Shown here: piece after piece, positions 8,678-17,502 of the stretch
How the letters are laid out: every line of letters starts with the position of its first letter
Position numbering within the stretch: position 1 is the stretch's first letter
Assembly (NCBI GenBank): GCA_946626605.1
Contig: CAMOUL010000001.1
Location: forward strand, 62,001 to 126,000
Reading direction: 5' to 3'
Length of the DNA stretch: 64,000 bases
Source of the DNA: an uncultured Bacteroidales bacterium
GTDB lineage: Bacteria > Bacteroidota > Bacteroidia > Bacteroidales > Paludibacteraceae
Notes under the pieces: generated by a model
Seen by the model: only the letters and a program-made list of their open reading frames with translations
What the model was told of the DNA's origin: nothing
Database searches by the model: none
Made by a program: the position numbers and the translations under genes

Positions 8678-9665
8678 AGTAATAACTGAGTATTTCTTCG
8701 TATGGATGTCCTTCGCTCGCCATGACAGCTGCACCAATCTGACACAGTCCTGCGCCATGTCCCCAACCGTGTCCAGAGAGAGTCCAGATACCTTTTTCGT
8801 GTGCCACTTCGAACCATGAACTATAGAGACAGGAACGGCTTAACCAATAGCGGATTTTGAGTTCCTTGCCGATGACTTCGGTGTGTTTGGTGCCTACGAT
8901 TCTTAATTGGTCAATACGACCGGATGCTCCGCGATGAAGGGGTTCTAAGGCAGTAATATGCCCGAAGTCAATACCGGACTTCTCGGCTATAATGGCATCT
9001 AACTCCTCGTCCTTGTATTCTATTCTCCAATCGCGAAAAACTTTTGTTTCCTGGTCATAGTCATTGAGCACGAGTCGTAGGATTTTCGGCGACGGGGACT
9101 TGCAGTAGTCGCATTGAACGGATTGGATATAGGGTACGTCAATATCTTCCCAACAGGTACGCCAGATCTCTGTTTTGCCTCCGCAACACTTGTAATAGCG
9201 GCAGTCGCATATCTCATCGTTGTATAGAAGCACTTGACCTGCCGTAGCACGCACGGCTTCAACGGCACGTTCGCTCATTCGGCGAAGTCCTTCGTAGCGC
9301 TGACAATGGTCGTCGGCACAGACGTCGAAGCCTTCGTGGTTGGGTTTTTGCATGGCTCGAATAGCCCATGAACGACTGATAACCGCGTGAGCTTTGAGCA
9401 GTTCCATCGGACTATTGGCGTTCATTTCTGAAGAAATGACGGAGCAGAGATAGTCTTCCAGATCGATGGTGTTGATGGCCGTTTGTGTGCCATCGGCATT
9501 GTTGCGGATCTCTAATGTACCGGCAAACTCTTGGTCTTCATAGCGATCCCAATGAAAACCAATACCAATGCGCACGTTCTTCAGTATGAACGTGTTGGCG
9601 CGCTGCTCGAACTCAATATGCGGGGCAGTGAGGATTCCTACTTTAATCTGGCGAGTAACTCCCAT
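8643..9665 (-). CDS. SpoIID/LytB domain protein
   Basis: The 340-residue protein carries the SpoIID core: [14 protein letters not shown], then [12 protein letters not shown] and HCQRYEG, and the C-terminal [15 protein letters not shown] block. SpoIID-type proteins are peptidoglycan lytic transglycosylases in sporulating Firmicutes; Bacteroidetes homologues are widespread and of less certain role. No clear signal peptide is present, so its location is unclear. It overlaps the glycosyltransferase gene upstream by 28 bp and the methyltransferase gene downstream, forming a tight operon. Confidence 0.88.
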   Translation of the reverse strand: MGVTRQIKVGILTAPHIEFEQRANTFILKNVRIGIGFHWDRYEDQEFAGTLEIRNNADGTQTAINTIDLEDYLCSVISSEMNANSPMELLKAHAVISRSWAIRAMQKPNHEGFDVCADDHCQRYEGLRRMSERAVEAVRATAGQVLLYNDEICDCRYYKCCGGKTEIWRTCWEDIDVPYIQSVQCDYCKSPSPKILRLVLNDYDQETKVFRDWRIEYKDEELDAIIAEKSGIDFGHITALEPLHRGASGRIDQLRIVGTKHTEVIGKELKIRYWLSRSCLYSSWFEVAHEKGIWTLSGHGWGHGAGLCQIGAAVMASEGHPYEEILSYYYVGSRLSAPAK

Positions 9666-10945
9666 GTGCGCAGACGATCTTTGTACCAGTTATTGCGGTT
9701 CATGGCGACGATGTCGCAGTTGGCGTCGGAGTTGTCTTCCCATCGACGGCAGTTATACAGGACGTCGTAGATACGTCCGATCGGATAGTCCCGGCTGATT
9801 CGGAGACCGACGGCATAGTCCTCACCGTATTTGGTGGTCGGGTAATTAATGGTGCGTAAAAGTGGTACGTAGAATCCACGCGGAGCACCGAGTCCGTTGA
9901 TGCGGAGGGCATTGTTCCGACCATTGTCGTCGGTCCATTCACGATGGTCAATGACACCCGGAGGAAGAATCTCTCCTGCCATATTCGTCAACTGATACGT
10001 GCCGATTACTATGCCGTAGTTACCACTCTCGAAGGCATCGATGAATTTTTGAACTGTAGTCTCATCGAAATAGGTGTCATCGGAGTCGAGTTGAATGGCA
10101 TATTTTCCGCAACGCGGATCGTGAATGGCTACGTTCCAGTTGCCGCCTATCGCATGCCAGGTCTTGTCCTGCGCTATATAGATGAGTTTATCATCGTGGA
10201 TTGCCTGAATCTTCTCCGCCGTTCCATCCGTGGAGTTATCATCCACGACGATGACATTGAAGGAGTAGGGGGCACGCAATTTTTGGGCGAGCGCCGAGTG
10301 GATTGCATCAGCAATCGTGCGTGCTCGGTTTTTACAAGGAATGATGACAGAGGCGGTTACCGGATAGTCTTCTGCTTGGGGCAGCGATTTGTACTCACCC
10401 GGTTTCAGGTACGCCCCGATACGTTTGAGGTGCGCCGTGACACATTGCTCCATCTCGATCTGCACTTGTCGGTTGCGCGGATCAACGTAATCAAACAGTT
10501 TCTCTCCGGACTTACGGGTGTCGGTTTCTACTTCGTAGTAAAGATACTCCGGAATATGCTCGAGTTTCTCTGCGCGCAAACGCAAGTCATAGAGTCCTGC
10601 AAACTCATATTCGGTGTCTATTTGAGCGATAAGTGCTTTGAGTTTGGAAGTATCCCACAGAAGTACGGCTCCGAAATCAAAATCGTCGCGTAGTGCACCG
10701 ATTTGGTAGTCAATGACAGGGGCTTCAGTAACCGCTTCGTTGATCTTGGCGAAATGATCGGCATAGACCATGGTTGCACCGGTCATCTCGAGCACTTGAA
10801 TCATTCGCTCCTGTCCCAAGTACACCCATTCGATATCGGGTTTGAGACAGATCATCGTGTACATCTCGGTCGCTTTCTCAGCGATCTCTTTAATGGCTTT
10901 CGTCGAGCACACTCTGCCCGGCAGATAAAAAGTAGAAATATTCAT
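9638..10945 (-). CDS. Family 2 glycosyltransferase
   Basis: The protein has 435 residues. A region of about 150 residues with no recognised domain precedes a GT-A fold: [14 protein letters not shown], then [12 protein letters not shown] and the DXD-type IQLDSDD motif. GT2 enzymes transfer sugars from nucleotide donors to lipid, glycan or protein acceptors; donor and acceptor cannot be told here. It overlaps the SpoIID-domain gene by 28 bp. Confidence 0.85.
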   Translation of the reverse strand: MNISTFYLPGRVCSTKAIKEIAEKATEMYTMICLKPDIEWVYLGQERMIQVLEMTGATMVYADHFAKINEAVTEAPVIDYQIGALRDDFDFGAVLLWDTSKLKALIAQIDTEYEFAGLYDLRLRAEKLEHIPEYLYYEVETDTRKSGEKLFDYVDPRNRQVQIEMEQCVTAHLKRIGAYLKPGEYKSLPQAEDYPVTASVIIPCKNRARTIADAIHSALAQKLRAPYSFNVIVVDDNSTDGTAEKIQAIHDDKLIYIAQDKTWHAIGGNWNVAIHDPRCGKYAIQLDSDDTYFDETTVQKFIDAFESGNYGIVIGTYQLTNMAGEILPPGVIDHREWTDDNGRNNALRINGLGAPRGFYVPLLRTINYPTTKYGEDYAVGLRISRDYPIGRIYDVLYNCRRWEDNSDANCDIVAMNRNNWYKDRLRTWELLARLK

Positions 10946-10975
10946 GTTTTATACTATAAAATTCAAAATCACGGC

Positions 10976-10996
10976 ATAATATACTATGTATATTAT
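10976..10996. repeat. AT-rich inverted repeat between kinase and glycosyltransferase genes
   Basis: The arms ATAATATA and TATATTAT flank CTATG. It lies in the 83-bp gap between the kinase-like gene and the glycosyltransferase gene, both on the minus strand; it might act as a weak terminator or processing site. Confidence 0.4.
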
Positions 10997-11028
10997 AAGG
11001 TGGTGCGGGATACGATATGCCCAGTACA

Positions 11029-11892
11029 TTACTCCAATGTGGGTCGTACGGAGTCCTTATGGTAGGCTTTGAGTCCTTCAATCGGGTCTTGGAGGATGAT
11101 TCCTATGGGCAGTCCTTCGGCTTGCAAGGCTTCTTCGAGGATAGGCTTGTAGTAATAGGCGATGGAGCCCACAAAGCCGATTGGCCGGTCGGTTTTATAT
11201 TGCACCAGGTTGCGGCGAATGAACTGCACGAAGTGGTCGTAGACAAGTGCGTGAATGCGCGGGTCGTCGATGTGATCGGCACAGAACTTGGATAGTTTGG
11301 CAAGGAAGCGGTTTGGCAACGGTTGACGATAGACTTTGTCTATGATGTCGGCCATGGAAGTTTCGAATTCTTTGGAAAAGGCTTCCTTGAGGTCATCGCC
11401 TAACTGATTCTTAAGCAGGTCTCCCACCAGACGTTTCCCCAAGACAGCTCCGCTGCCCTCGTCGCCCAAGATAAATCCTAAGGAAGGAACGGACCATTCG
11501 ATGGTGTTGCCATTGTAGAAACAACTGCCGCTACCGGTGCCTAAGATGCATGCCACACCAGCCTTGTGCCCCAGCAATCCGCGTGCTGCACCTAACATAT
11601 CGGAGGCGACGAACACTTCGGCTTTCTTAAAGACCGCAGACAGAGCTTGCTCAACCAACACTTTCTTCTCAGGAGTGCATCCAGCGCCATAGAAGAAGAC
11701 ATGTGTGATCGTTCCTGCCCAGAGCCACTTAGCCAGTTGAGGCAACAATTGGTCCGTGAGACAGGTTTGAATTTGCTCTACGGTTTGAAAAACGGGATTG
11801 ATACCATCCGTTCGGACATCGGAAGACTGACCGCTTGCGGTCATCAAACACCAGTGTACTTTCGTACTTCCGCTATCGGCAATAAGAATCAT
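11029..11892 (-). CDS. BadF/BadG-type ATPase, N-acetylglucosamine kinase-like
   Basis: The start ATG at 11890-11892 gives 287 residues beginning MILIADSGSTKVHWCLM, the phosphate-1 loop of the ASKHA (actin/hexokinase) fold. ILGTGSGSC and LGDEGSGAVLG are the other nucleotide- and sugar-binding loops of GlcNAc kinases. It probably phosphorylates an amino sugar recovered from cell-wall turnover (inference from the family). Its promoter shares a palindrome with the divergent DUF4301 gene. Confidence 0.85.
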   Translation of the reverse strand: MILIADSGSTKVHWCLMTASGQSSDVRTDGINPVFQTVEQIQTCLTDQLLPQLAKWLWAGTITHVFFYGAGCTPEKKVLVEQALSAVFKKAEVFVASDMLGAARGLLGHKAGVACILGTGSGSCFYNGNTIEWSVPSLGFILGDEGSGAVLGKRLVGDLLKNQLGDDLKEAFSKEFETSMADIIDKVYRQPLPNRFLAKLSKFCADHIDDPRIHALVYDHFVQFIRRNLVQYKTDRPIGFVGSIAYYYKPILEEALQAEGLPIGIILQDPIEGLKAYHKDSVRPTLE

Positions 11893-11908
11893 AAGTCTAA
11901 AATTTTGT

Positions 11909-11942
11909 GCAAAATTACACTTTTTTTTGCACATATGCAAAT
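11909..11942 (-). promoter_or_regulatory. Promoter for the GlcNAc kinase-like gene, overlapping a divergent promoter
   Basis: The minus strand has a -33 TTTG at the complement of 11938-11941 and a -7 TAATTTTG (complement of 11910-11917). The -33 box lies in the palindrome TTTGCACATATGCAAA (11926-11941), which also holds the plus-strand -33 box. Confidence 0.8.
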
Positions 11943-11958
11943 TTTTTTATATCTTTGC
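11926..11958 (+). promoter_or_regulatory. Promoter for the DUF4301 gene, overlapping a divergent promoter
   Basis: TTTG at 11926-11929 and TATCTTTG at 11950-11957 lead to the ATG at 11990. The two -33 boxes face each other in one 16-bp palindrome, so polymerase binding in one direction should exclude the other. Confidence 0.82.
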
Positions 11959-11989
11959 AGCCGGAATATAATTTTAACCCATAATATCC

Positions 11990-13342
11990 ATGAATGAATT
12001 TACCGCACAAGACCTCGAGCAATTGGCTGCTCGTGGCATTTCCGTAGAGAAAGCGGAGGCTCAGTTGGAGTGTTTCCGCAAAGGTTTTCCTGAGTTAGAC
12101 ATCGTGGCGCCGGCTTCCACGAAGAATGGTATCTTGGCACCGAAGCGTGCTGAGCAGGAGGCATATATCGCTGCATGGCAAGAATATTTGAAGGAGGGAC
12201 ATAAGATTTTGAAGTTTGTTCCGGCTTCGGGTGCTGCCAGCCGTATGTTCAAGAATCTGTTCCAGTACTTGGAAGATGGTATAGAGACGCCGTTTATTCA
12301 AGAGTTTCTGGCGAACAAGGATAAGTTCGCTTTCGGTCCTCAGTTAGCAGGGAAAGAAGGTCAAGACGCGGTGCGTTACCTGTTGCAAGACATGCATTAC
12401 GGTGATCTGCCGAAGGGCTTGCTGCTCTTCCATAAATACCGCGACGGTGCGCGTACGCCGGCGTTGGAGCACTTGGTAGAAGGGGCACAGTATTGCAAGG
12501 GCGAAGGTGAGAAGCCGACTGTTTATCTGCATTTCACGGTAAGTCATGACCACCTGCCATTGTTCCGTCAGCATATCGCAGAGAACTTGGCTAAGTTCGA
12601 AGAGAAATACGGAGTGAAGTACGATGTGACCTTCTCGGAGCAGTTGCCGAGTACTGATACCATCGCGGCGAATCCCGACGGTACGCCGTTCCGCACGAAG
12701 GACGGTAAGTTGCTCTTCCGTCCGGGTGGACACGGAGCGCTCATCGAGAACCTGAATCAACAAGATGCAGATATCGTCTTCATCAAGAATATCGACAACG
12801 TCGTGCCCGATCGTCTGAAAAAAGATACGATTCGTTACAAACAGATTCTTGCAGGTGTGCTGGTAACGGAGCAGAAGCGCGTGTTTGAGGCGCTGAAAGA
12901 TCCGAACCTGAGTGACGAAGAGCGTGCGAAATTGAATCGTCCTATTCGCGTTTGCGGTGTGGTAAAGAACACCGGAGAACCGGGCGGCGGACCGTTCTTG
13001 GTTCGTGAGGCAGACGGTTCTATCTCTTACCAGATACTGGAGTCTACGCAGATTAGCGATCCGGAACTGATGAAGCAGAGTACACACTTCAATCCGGTGG
13101 ACCTCGTATGTGCTATTCGTGATTTCGAAGGCAAGCCGTTTGATCTGCCTCAGTATGTAGACCCGCAGACAGGCTTTATCTCCAATAAGAGTAAAGACGG
13201 TAAAGAGCTGTTGGCTTTGGAACTTCCGGGTCTTTGGAACGGTGCGATGGCAAAATGGAATACGATTTTCGTAGAAGTGCCGGTAAGTACGTTCAACCCC
13301 GTGAAGACGGTGAACGACCTCTTACGAGAGCAACACCAATAA
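11990..13342 (+). CDS. DUF4301 family protein
   Basis: The 450-residue soluble protein matches the Bacteroidetes DUF4301 family by its N-terminal FVPASGAASRMFKNLF segment (a Rossmann-like, possibly nucleotide-binding loop) and by the central FRPGGHGALIENLNQ stretch. The function of the family is not established; the loop resembles sugar-nucleotidyltransferase-like folds, but that is only a suggestion. It is a single-gene unit with its own promoter and a strong terminator. Confidence 0.85.
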   Translation: MNEFTAQDLEQLAARGISVEKAEAQLECFRKGFPELDIVAPASTKNGILAPKRAEQEAYIAAWQEYLKEGHKILKFVPASGAASRMFKNLFQYLEDGIETPFIQEFLANKDKFAFGPQLAGKEGQDAVRYLLQDMHYGDLPKGLLLFHKYRDGARTPALEHLVEGAQYCKGEGEKPTVYLHFTVSHDHLPLFRQHIAENLAKFEEKYGVKYDVTFSEQLPSTDTIAANPDGTPFRTKDGKLLFRPGGHGALIENLNQQDADIVFIKNIDNVVPDRLKKDTIRYKQILAGVLVTEQKRVFEALKDPNLSDEERAKLNRPIRVCGVVKNTGEPGGGPFLVREADGSISYQILESTQISDPELMKQSTHFNPVDLVCAIRDFEGKPFDLPQYVDPQTGFISNKSKDGKELLALELPGLWNGAMAKWNTIFVEVPVSTFNPVKTVNDLLREQHQ

Positions 13343-13349
13343 AAAAGAA

Positions 13350-13372
13350 AAGGCTGCCAAATCGGCAGCCTT
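13350..13372. terminator. Bidirectional rho-independent terminator
   Basis: The stem AAGGCTGCC/GGCAGCCTT has a 5-nt loop. T-runs follow on the plus strand and A-runs precede it, so it can end both the DUF4301 transcript (plus) and the long dcw transcript (minus). Confidence 0.93.
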
Positions 13373-13378
13373 CTTTTT

Positions 13379-14182
13379 TTAATCAAAGCACCATTTTATT
13401 CCTAAGCACGGGTTGCACATGAAGCCTTTGCCCGTGAAGTTATAGCTGACTTCAATCTCTGTGCCGATATTCAGGTTCGGACATTTAAACCAGCGCCCGA
13501 CATTGTACCATAACTGAGGTTCGGAAATGAGCACGAAGGACTGCTTCGTGGGATCGGTCCAAGTATCGGTTTTGCGATCATAGACGCTTTGCTTCGCACC
13601 CCATATATCGAGGAAACCCGAGAAACGCAGGCCCGGAGCCGTACAGAAATCATCGCAGCCCCAAACGAAGGTAAACTGCAGCGGTACGTTATTGGCGAGT
13701 TTATTATAATCGTCCACGATGTACTTATAGAGTATCTCCAGATTGAAGATGTTTTTATAGTCCTCGGTGTGCAGACAGTAGTTCAGTCCCACTAACGCCG
13801 CATGGTTGATACCATAGCCTCGGATATCTCCCAAAGCATCTTTATACAAACCCAAACCGCCGTTGTATTCCACCTGGATACTCAAATCTTTTGCCTTGGT
13901 GTTCTTCCAGAAATTGAGGCAACGGGCAATCTCAAAATAACCTTGGAATGGCGTATTCTTCGGATCATTCGGATGGATGTTATAATCGAGGTCGATGAAC
14001 GCGAAGGTAGAGCCCCAGGGGTCTCCGTAGAACAGCTCCAACGTAGTTGTTACGCGATTCGTTCGCTGATTCGCACACGCGGTGCCCAGACTACCGAAAT
14101 CATAAAACAACTGCAGGTTCGTTCCTGCGAAGGCGCTTAATGACATTGCGCACAAGAGAAGGACAAAACTATACTTTTTCAT
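13379..14182 (-). CDS. DUF5020 outer-membrane protein (Tsx-like)
   Basis: The 267-residue protein has a signal peptide (MKKYSFVLLLCAMSLSAFAG) and a body of alternating amphipathic beta strands ending ...CLGIKWCFD with a terminal aromatic, as in outer-membrane barrels. NLQLFYDFG at the mature N-terminus is typical of DUF5020, related to nucleoside channels. It follows a nuclease gene with a 4-bp ATGA overlap, so one may release nucleosides and the other take them in (inference). Confidence 0.8.
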   Translation of the reverse strand: MKKYSFVLLLCAMSLSAFAGTNLQLFYDFGSLGTACANQRTNRVTTTLELFYGDPWGSTFAFIDLDYNIHPNDPKNTPFQGYFEIARCLNFWKNTKAKDLSIQVEYNGGLGLYKDALGDIRGYGINHAALVGLNYCLHTEDYKNIFNLEILYKYIVDDYNKLANNVPLQFTFVWGCDDFCTAPGLRFSGFLDIWGAKQSVYDRKTDTWTDPTKQSFVLISEPQLWYNVGRWFKCPNLNIGTEIEVSYNFTGKGFMCNPCLGIKWCFD

Positions 14183-14964
14183 TTGTAGATTTCATTTAAG
14201 AGTTGTGCTAATCGTATTCCGGCGATGTAGAGCTGTTCTTCCATCGGGATATGCCAGCGGTAGATATAATGATAGGTGTTGCCATCCCAGGTGGTTTGGT
14301 ATTCGTAAATATCGGAGGTCAGATGATAGGTGTCGAGCAGCAAGGTGGCATCGGTCTGCGCGTTGATGTGTTTCTTCGCCCAGCCGTATTCGAGTTCAAG
14401 TTTCTCGGCGTACTCCGTATAGCTGTAGCCCTGCGATTCGATGAGATGTGTGTCCCAAACGGTGTGCAAGCGGGTATTTTCGCCGAACCATTTCATTTTC
14501 ACCGTATTCCCACCTTTATCATCCATATGCGCCATGTGCATCGGGCAGTAGCGATCGCCGCTCAAGTGCACCACAAACCGCAAGGTATGGGCATCGCCTT
14601 TACCGTCTTTGAGTACAGCTACCAGACTATCGAGTGCGCGAAACATATTACCTCCTTCTGCGGGATAGTGAATCAGCGCGTCAGCCACAATGCTATCACT
14701 CAGTCCTCCGTCAAAATCCTGAAAATGCCAGTCGTAGCTCGTCGGGTAAATGGTGTCGCTCTTGATCTCGTCCGGCCAGTTTGCCCAATAGACGATGCCG
14801 CCCTTGCCGAGCGTCTTATCTACCGCCTTCTTCGCCTTGCGATTCAGGTTGTCATAGGCAATCTTGGCAATGACACGGTGTCCCTTCTGCCCCCAAGAGA
14901 GCGCAGGTAGTGAGTAAGCGCTTAAGCACGCGCATACAATCATTAGTTGCAAAAAACGTTTCAT
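14179..14964 (-). CDS. Secreted S1/P1-type nuclease
   Basis: The 261-residue protein has a signal peptide ending ...SLPALS, and the mature enzyme begins with WGQKGHRVIAKIA, whose N-terminal Trp and His are zinc ligands in P1 nuclease. Further ligand motifs are HLSGDRYCPMHMAH and HTVWDTHLI. These enzymes cut single-stranded nucleic acid and remove 3'-phosphates. The gene lies 21 bp after ftsW and overlaps the DUF5020 gene by 4 bp, so it is probably co-transcribed with the dcw cluster. Confidence 0.9.
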   Translation of the reverse strand: MKRFLQLMIVCACLSAYSLPALSWGQKGHRVIAKIAYDNLNRKAKKAVDKTLGKGGIVYWANWPDEIKSDTIYPTSYDWHFQDFDGGLSDSIVADALIHYPAEGGNMFRALDSLVAVLKDGKGDAHTLRFVVHLSGDRYCPMHMAHMDDKGGNTVKMKWFGENTRLHTVWDTHLIESQGYSYTEYAEKLELEYGWAKKHINAQTDATLLLDTYHLTSDIYEYQTTWDGNTYHYIYRWHIPMEEQLYIAGIRLAQLLNEIYK

Positions 14965-14985
14965 GGTTGTATAGGATTTTTATTA

Positions 14986-16221
14986 TTATTCAAGGGTAAC
15001 GATCGGCGCATCATCTTGGCTCTCTCCTTTGATCTCATCCACGCGTTCGCGTAGTTCCAGTTGTTCGCGGCTCACACCCATCATGATGCCGAAATAGATC
15101 GATGTGATGAGAACCGAAGTACCGCCTCGCGATATCAAAGGTAGCGGCTGGCCCGTTACGGGCCCCAGACCAACGGCTACGAGCATGGAAATGAGCGCTT
15201 GACACGTGATCATCAGTGCCAGACCCATTGTCATCAGCATGGCCGGCATGTCCGAATACCGGCTGGATATATTCGAGGCTCGGAAGAGAATAGCGAGGTA
15301 TAGGAAGATGACCAAAGTAGCACCTAATACACCGCTTTCTTCTACAATGATGGCGAAGATATAGTCCGCAAAAGCAAGAGGCAGATAGTCGCGTTCCTTA
15401 CTGTTTCCAGGCAGCACTCCCAGCGGAGAAGCTCCGCCTCGTGCGATAGCGACGGAGGCATACACTTCTTGAATATTCTCGTCCGTCAGTTTGTATTTGG
15501 ATGTATTATCATCATCCGCAAAATGTCGGTCAATACGGCTCACCCAGGTAGTGGCGCGTTTGAACGGACCATGCATGTCTCGCTTCGGTCGCACGAATCC
15601 GAACTCTACAATGGCATATCCTAAGACCAATACCACAACCGCAATTCCGACCACCGACATTGTGTATTTCCATGGTATTCGTGCCAGAATCCAGAGGAAG
15701 AATACGATCAGTCCGATGAGCACGGCGGTAGAGAGGTTAGAGGCCATGATAGGCAGCATCACCACGCCTGCAATGATGAGGGTGCGATAGAAATACTTCC
15801 GTTTATCTTCTTCGGAATGAATACGCGCCAACTGGTCCGCAATGACAATAATCAGGGATAATTTGGCTAATTCGGAAGGCTGGAACGTGATGCCTGCAAT
15901 ACGCACCCATCGCGCTGCACCGTTGATGGTTACTACAAACGGATTGCCGGGGATGATGGTCGAGTAGACCAATAATGTACTAATACCCAGCAGGATATAA
16001 CCTCCGAAACGCACCCAGTAAGTGGGTATAAACTGAATGCCATAGGCGGCAATGACGCCTAAGACGATGAAAAACATCTGCTGACCGATGGGTCCCAAAG
16101 CCGAATGATGCGAGTACACCAAGGTAGAAGACGCCGAAAATAGTGCAATAATGGCCACTATAATCAGCAGTCCGAAGATGATCCAATAGGTCTTGTCGAT
16201 GTTTTTTAGATTCAGTTTCAT
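14986..16221 (-). CDS. ftsW: Cell-division lipid II polymerase FtsW
   Basis: The 411-residue SEDS-family membrane protein has about ten transmembrane segments. The conserved GPVTGQPLPLISRGGTS stretch near residue 360 is the SEDS signature. It polymerises glycan strands at the septum with the FtsI transpeptidase encoded in the same operon. A short acidic tail (DAPIVTLE) ends the protein. It overlaps murD by 4 bp. In other Bacteroidetes murG and murC usually follow; here a nuclease gene does. Confidence 0.93.
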   Translation of the reverse strand: MKLNLKNIDKTYWIIFGLLIIVAIIALFSASSTLVYSHHSALGPIGQQMFFIVLGVIAAYGIQFIPTYWVRFGGYILLGISTLLVYSTIIPGNPFVVTINGAARWVRIAGITFQPSELAKLSLIIVIADQLARIHSEEDKRKYFYRTLIIAGVVMLPIMASNLSTAVLIGLIVFFLWILARIPWKYTMSVVGIAVVVLVLGYAIVEFGFVRPKRDMHGPFKRATTWVSRIDRHFADDDNTSKYKLTDENIQEVYASVAIARGGASPLGVLPGNSKERDYLPLAFADYIFAIIVEESGVLGATLVIFLYLAILFRASNISSRYSDMPAMLMTMGLALMITCQALISMLVAVGLGPVTGQPLPLISRGGTSVLITSIYFGIMMGVSREQLELRERVDEIKGESQDDAPIVTLE

Positions 16222-17498
16222 AGCGCTTTCACGGCTTTCATGAATTGCTCGCCGCGGTCTTCGTAACTCTTGAATAAATCGAACGATGCGCAGCAGGGAC
16301 TTAGCAGAACGGTGTCTCCCTCTTTCGCAGCTTGGTAGGCTCCTTGAATGGCGTCCGCCAAGTTATCCGTATCGATGATATTCAGTCCGAAATTGCCAAA
16401 GTGTTCGCGCAGTTTCTCATTATGCAGGCCCATAAACACCAAGGTGTGGCATTTCTCGCGCACCAGATCATCGATCTCTGAATAATCATTTCCTTTATCT
16501 TTGCCGCCTAAGATCAGAACCGTAGGTGTGGTCATAGACTCCAGCGCGTACCAGCATGAGTTGACATTCGTCGCCTTGCTGTCGTTAATCCACTTTACGC
16601 CGCGCACGGTAGCTACGTATTGCAGACGATGCGCCACTCCTTGGAAGGTCATCAGGCTCTCGCGAATGACATCTTTCTTGATATTCAGCACGTTCGCTGC
16701 GATGGTGGCAGCCATCGAATTTAATACGTTATGTCTTCCCTTCAATGCCAACTCTTCTTCGCTCACCGGTAGCGGGTTGGGTTGTGTGAAACCGTACGGA
16801 TAAAGCGTAGCACCGAGTTGCAGTTTCTTCATCTCTTTATCAATGATCGGATCTTCCGCCCAGTAGATGAAGGCATCGTCTGCCGTCTGGTTGCGTGTGA
16901 TACGGAACTTAGCGTCGATATAATTCTGGAATTTGAAGTCGTAGCGATCCAGGTGATCCGGCGTGATATTCAGCAAGATGGCGATATCTGCCTTGAAATC
17001 ATACATATTATCCAGCTGGAACGAGGAGAGTTCAATCACATAATAGGCATGATCCTCGTGCGCCACTTGCAAGGCTAACGAATTACCGATATTACCGGCT
17101 AAACCCACATCCAAACCGGCACGTTGGAGGATGTAGTAAATGAGTGATGTAGTGGTCGTTTTTCCGTTTGAACCGGTGATACAGATCATCTTCGCCTTCG
17201 TATAACGTGCCGCAAACTCAATCTCCGAGATGATAGGTGTGCCTTGTGCTTGCAGTTTCTGAATGAGCGGTGCATTTAAAGGTATACCGGGCGATTTGAC
17301 CACCTCATCTGCATTTAAGATCAACGCCTCGGTATGTTGACCGTCTTCCCATGCCACACCATTCTGGTCCAACAATGCACGATAGGGTTCGCTGATCGTT
17401 CCACAGTCTGAAACAAACACATCAAAACCTTTCTCCTTGGCCAGAATAGCGGCTCCGCTACCTGACTCACCTGCTCCGAGTACAACAATTCTTTTCAT
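16218..17498 (-). CDS. murD: UDP-N-acetylmuramoylalanine--D-glutamate ligase
   Basis: The 426-residue Mur ligase adds D-Glu to UDP-MurNAc-L-Ala. An N-terminal Rossmann-like domain (VLGAGESGSGAA) is followed by the ATP loop ITGSNGKTTTT, the NITPDHLDRY segment, and a C-terminal domain with WINDSKATN and LILGGKDKG. It starts 4 bp after mraY and overlaps ftsW, in the standard dcw order. Confidence 0.96.
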   Translation of the reverse strand: MKRIVVLGAGESGSGAAILAKEKGFDVFVSDCGTISEPYRALLDQNGVAWEDGQHTEALILNADEVVKSPGIPLNAPLIQKLQAQGTPIISEIEFAARYTKAKMICITGSNGKTTTTSLIYYILQRAGLDVGLAGNIGNSLALQVAHEDHAYYVIELSSFQLDNMYDFKADIAILLNITPDHLDRYDFKFQNYIDAKFRITRNQTADDAFIYWAEDPIIDKEMKKLQLGATLYPYGFTQPNPLPVSEEELALKGRHNVLNSMAATIAANVLNIKKDVIRESLMTFQGVAHRLQYVATVRGVKWINDSKATNVNSCWYALESMTTPTVLILGGKDKGNDYSEIDDLVREKCHTLVFMGLHNEKLREHFGNFGLNIIDTDNLADAIQGAYQAAKEGDTVLLSPCCASFDLFKSYEDRGEQFMKAVKAL

Positions 17499-17502
17499 TT
17501 TG

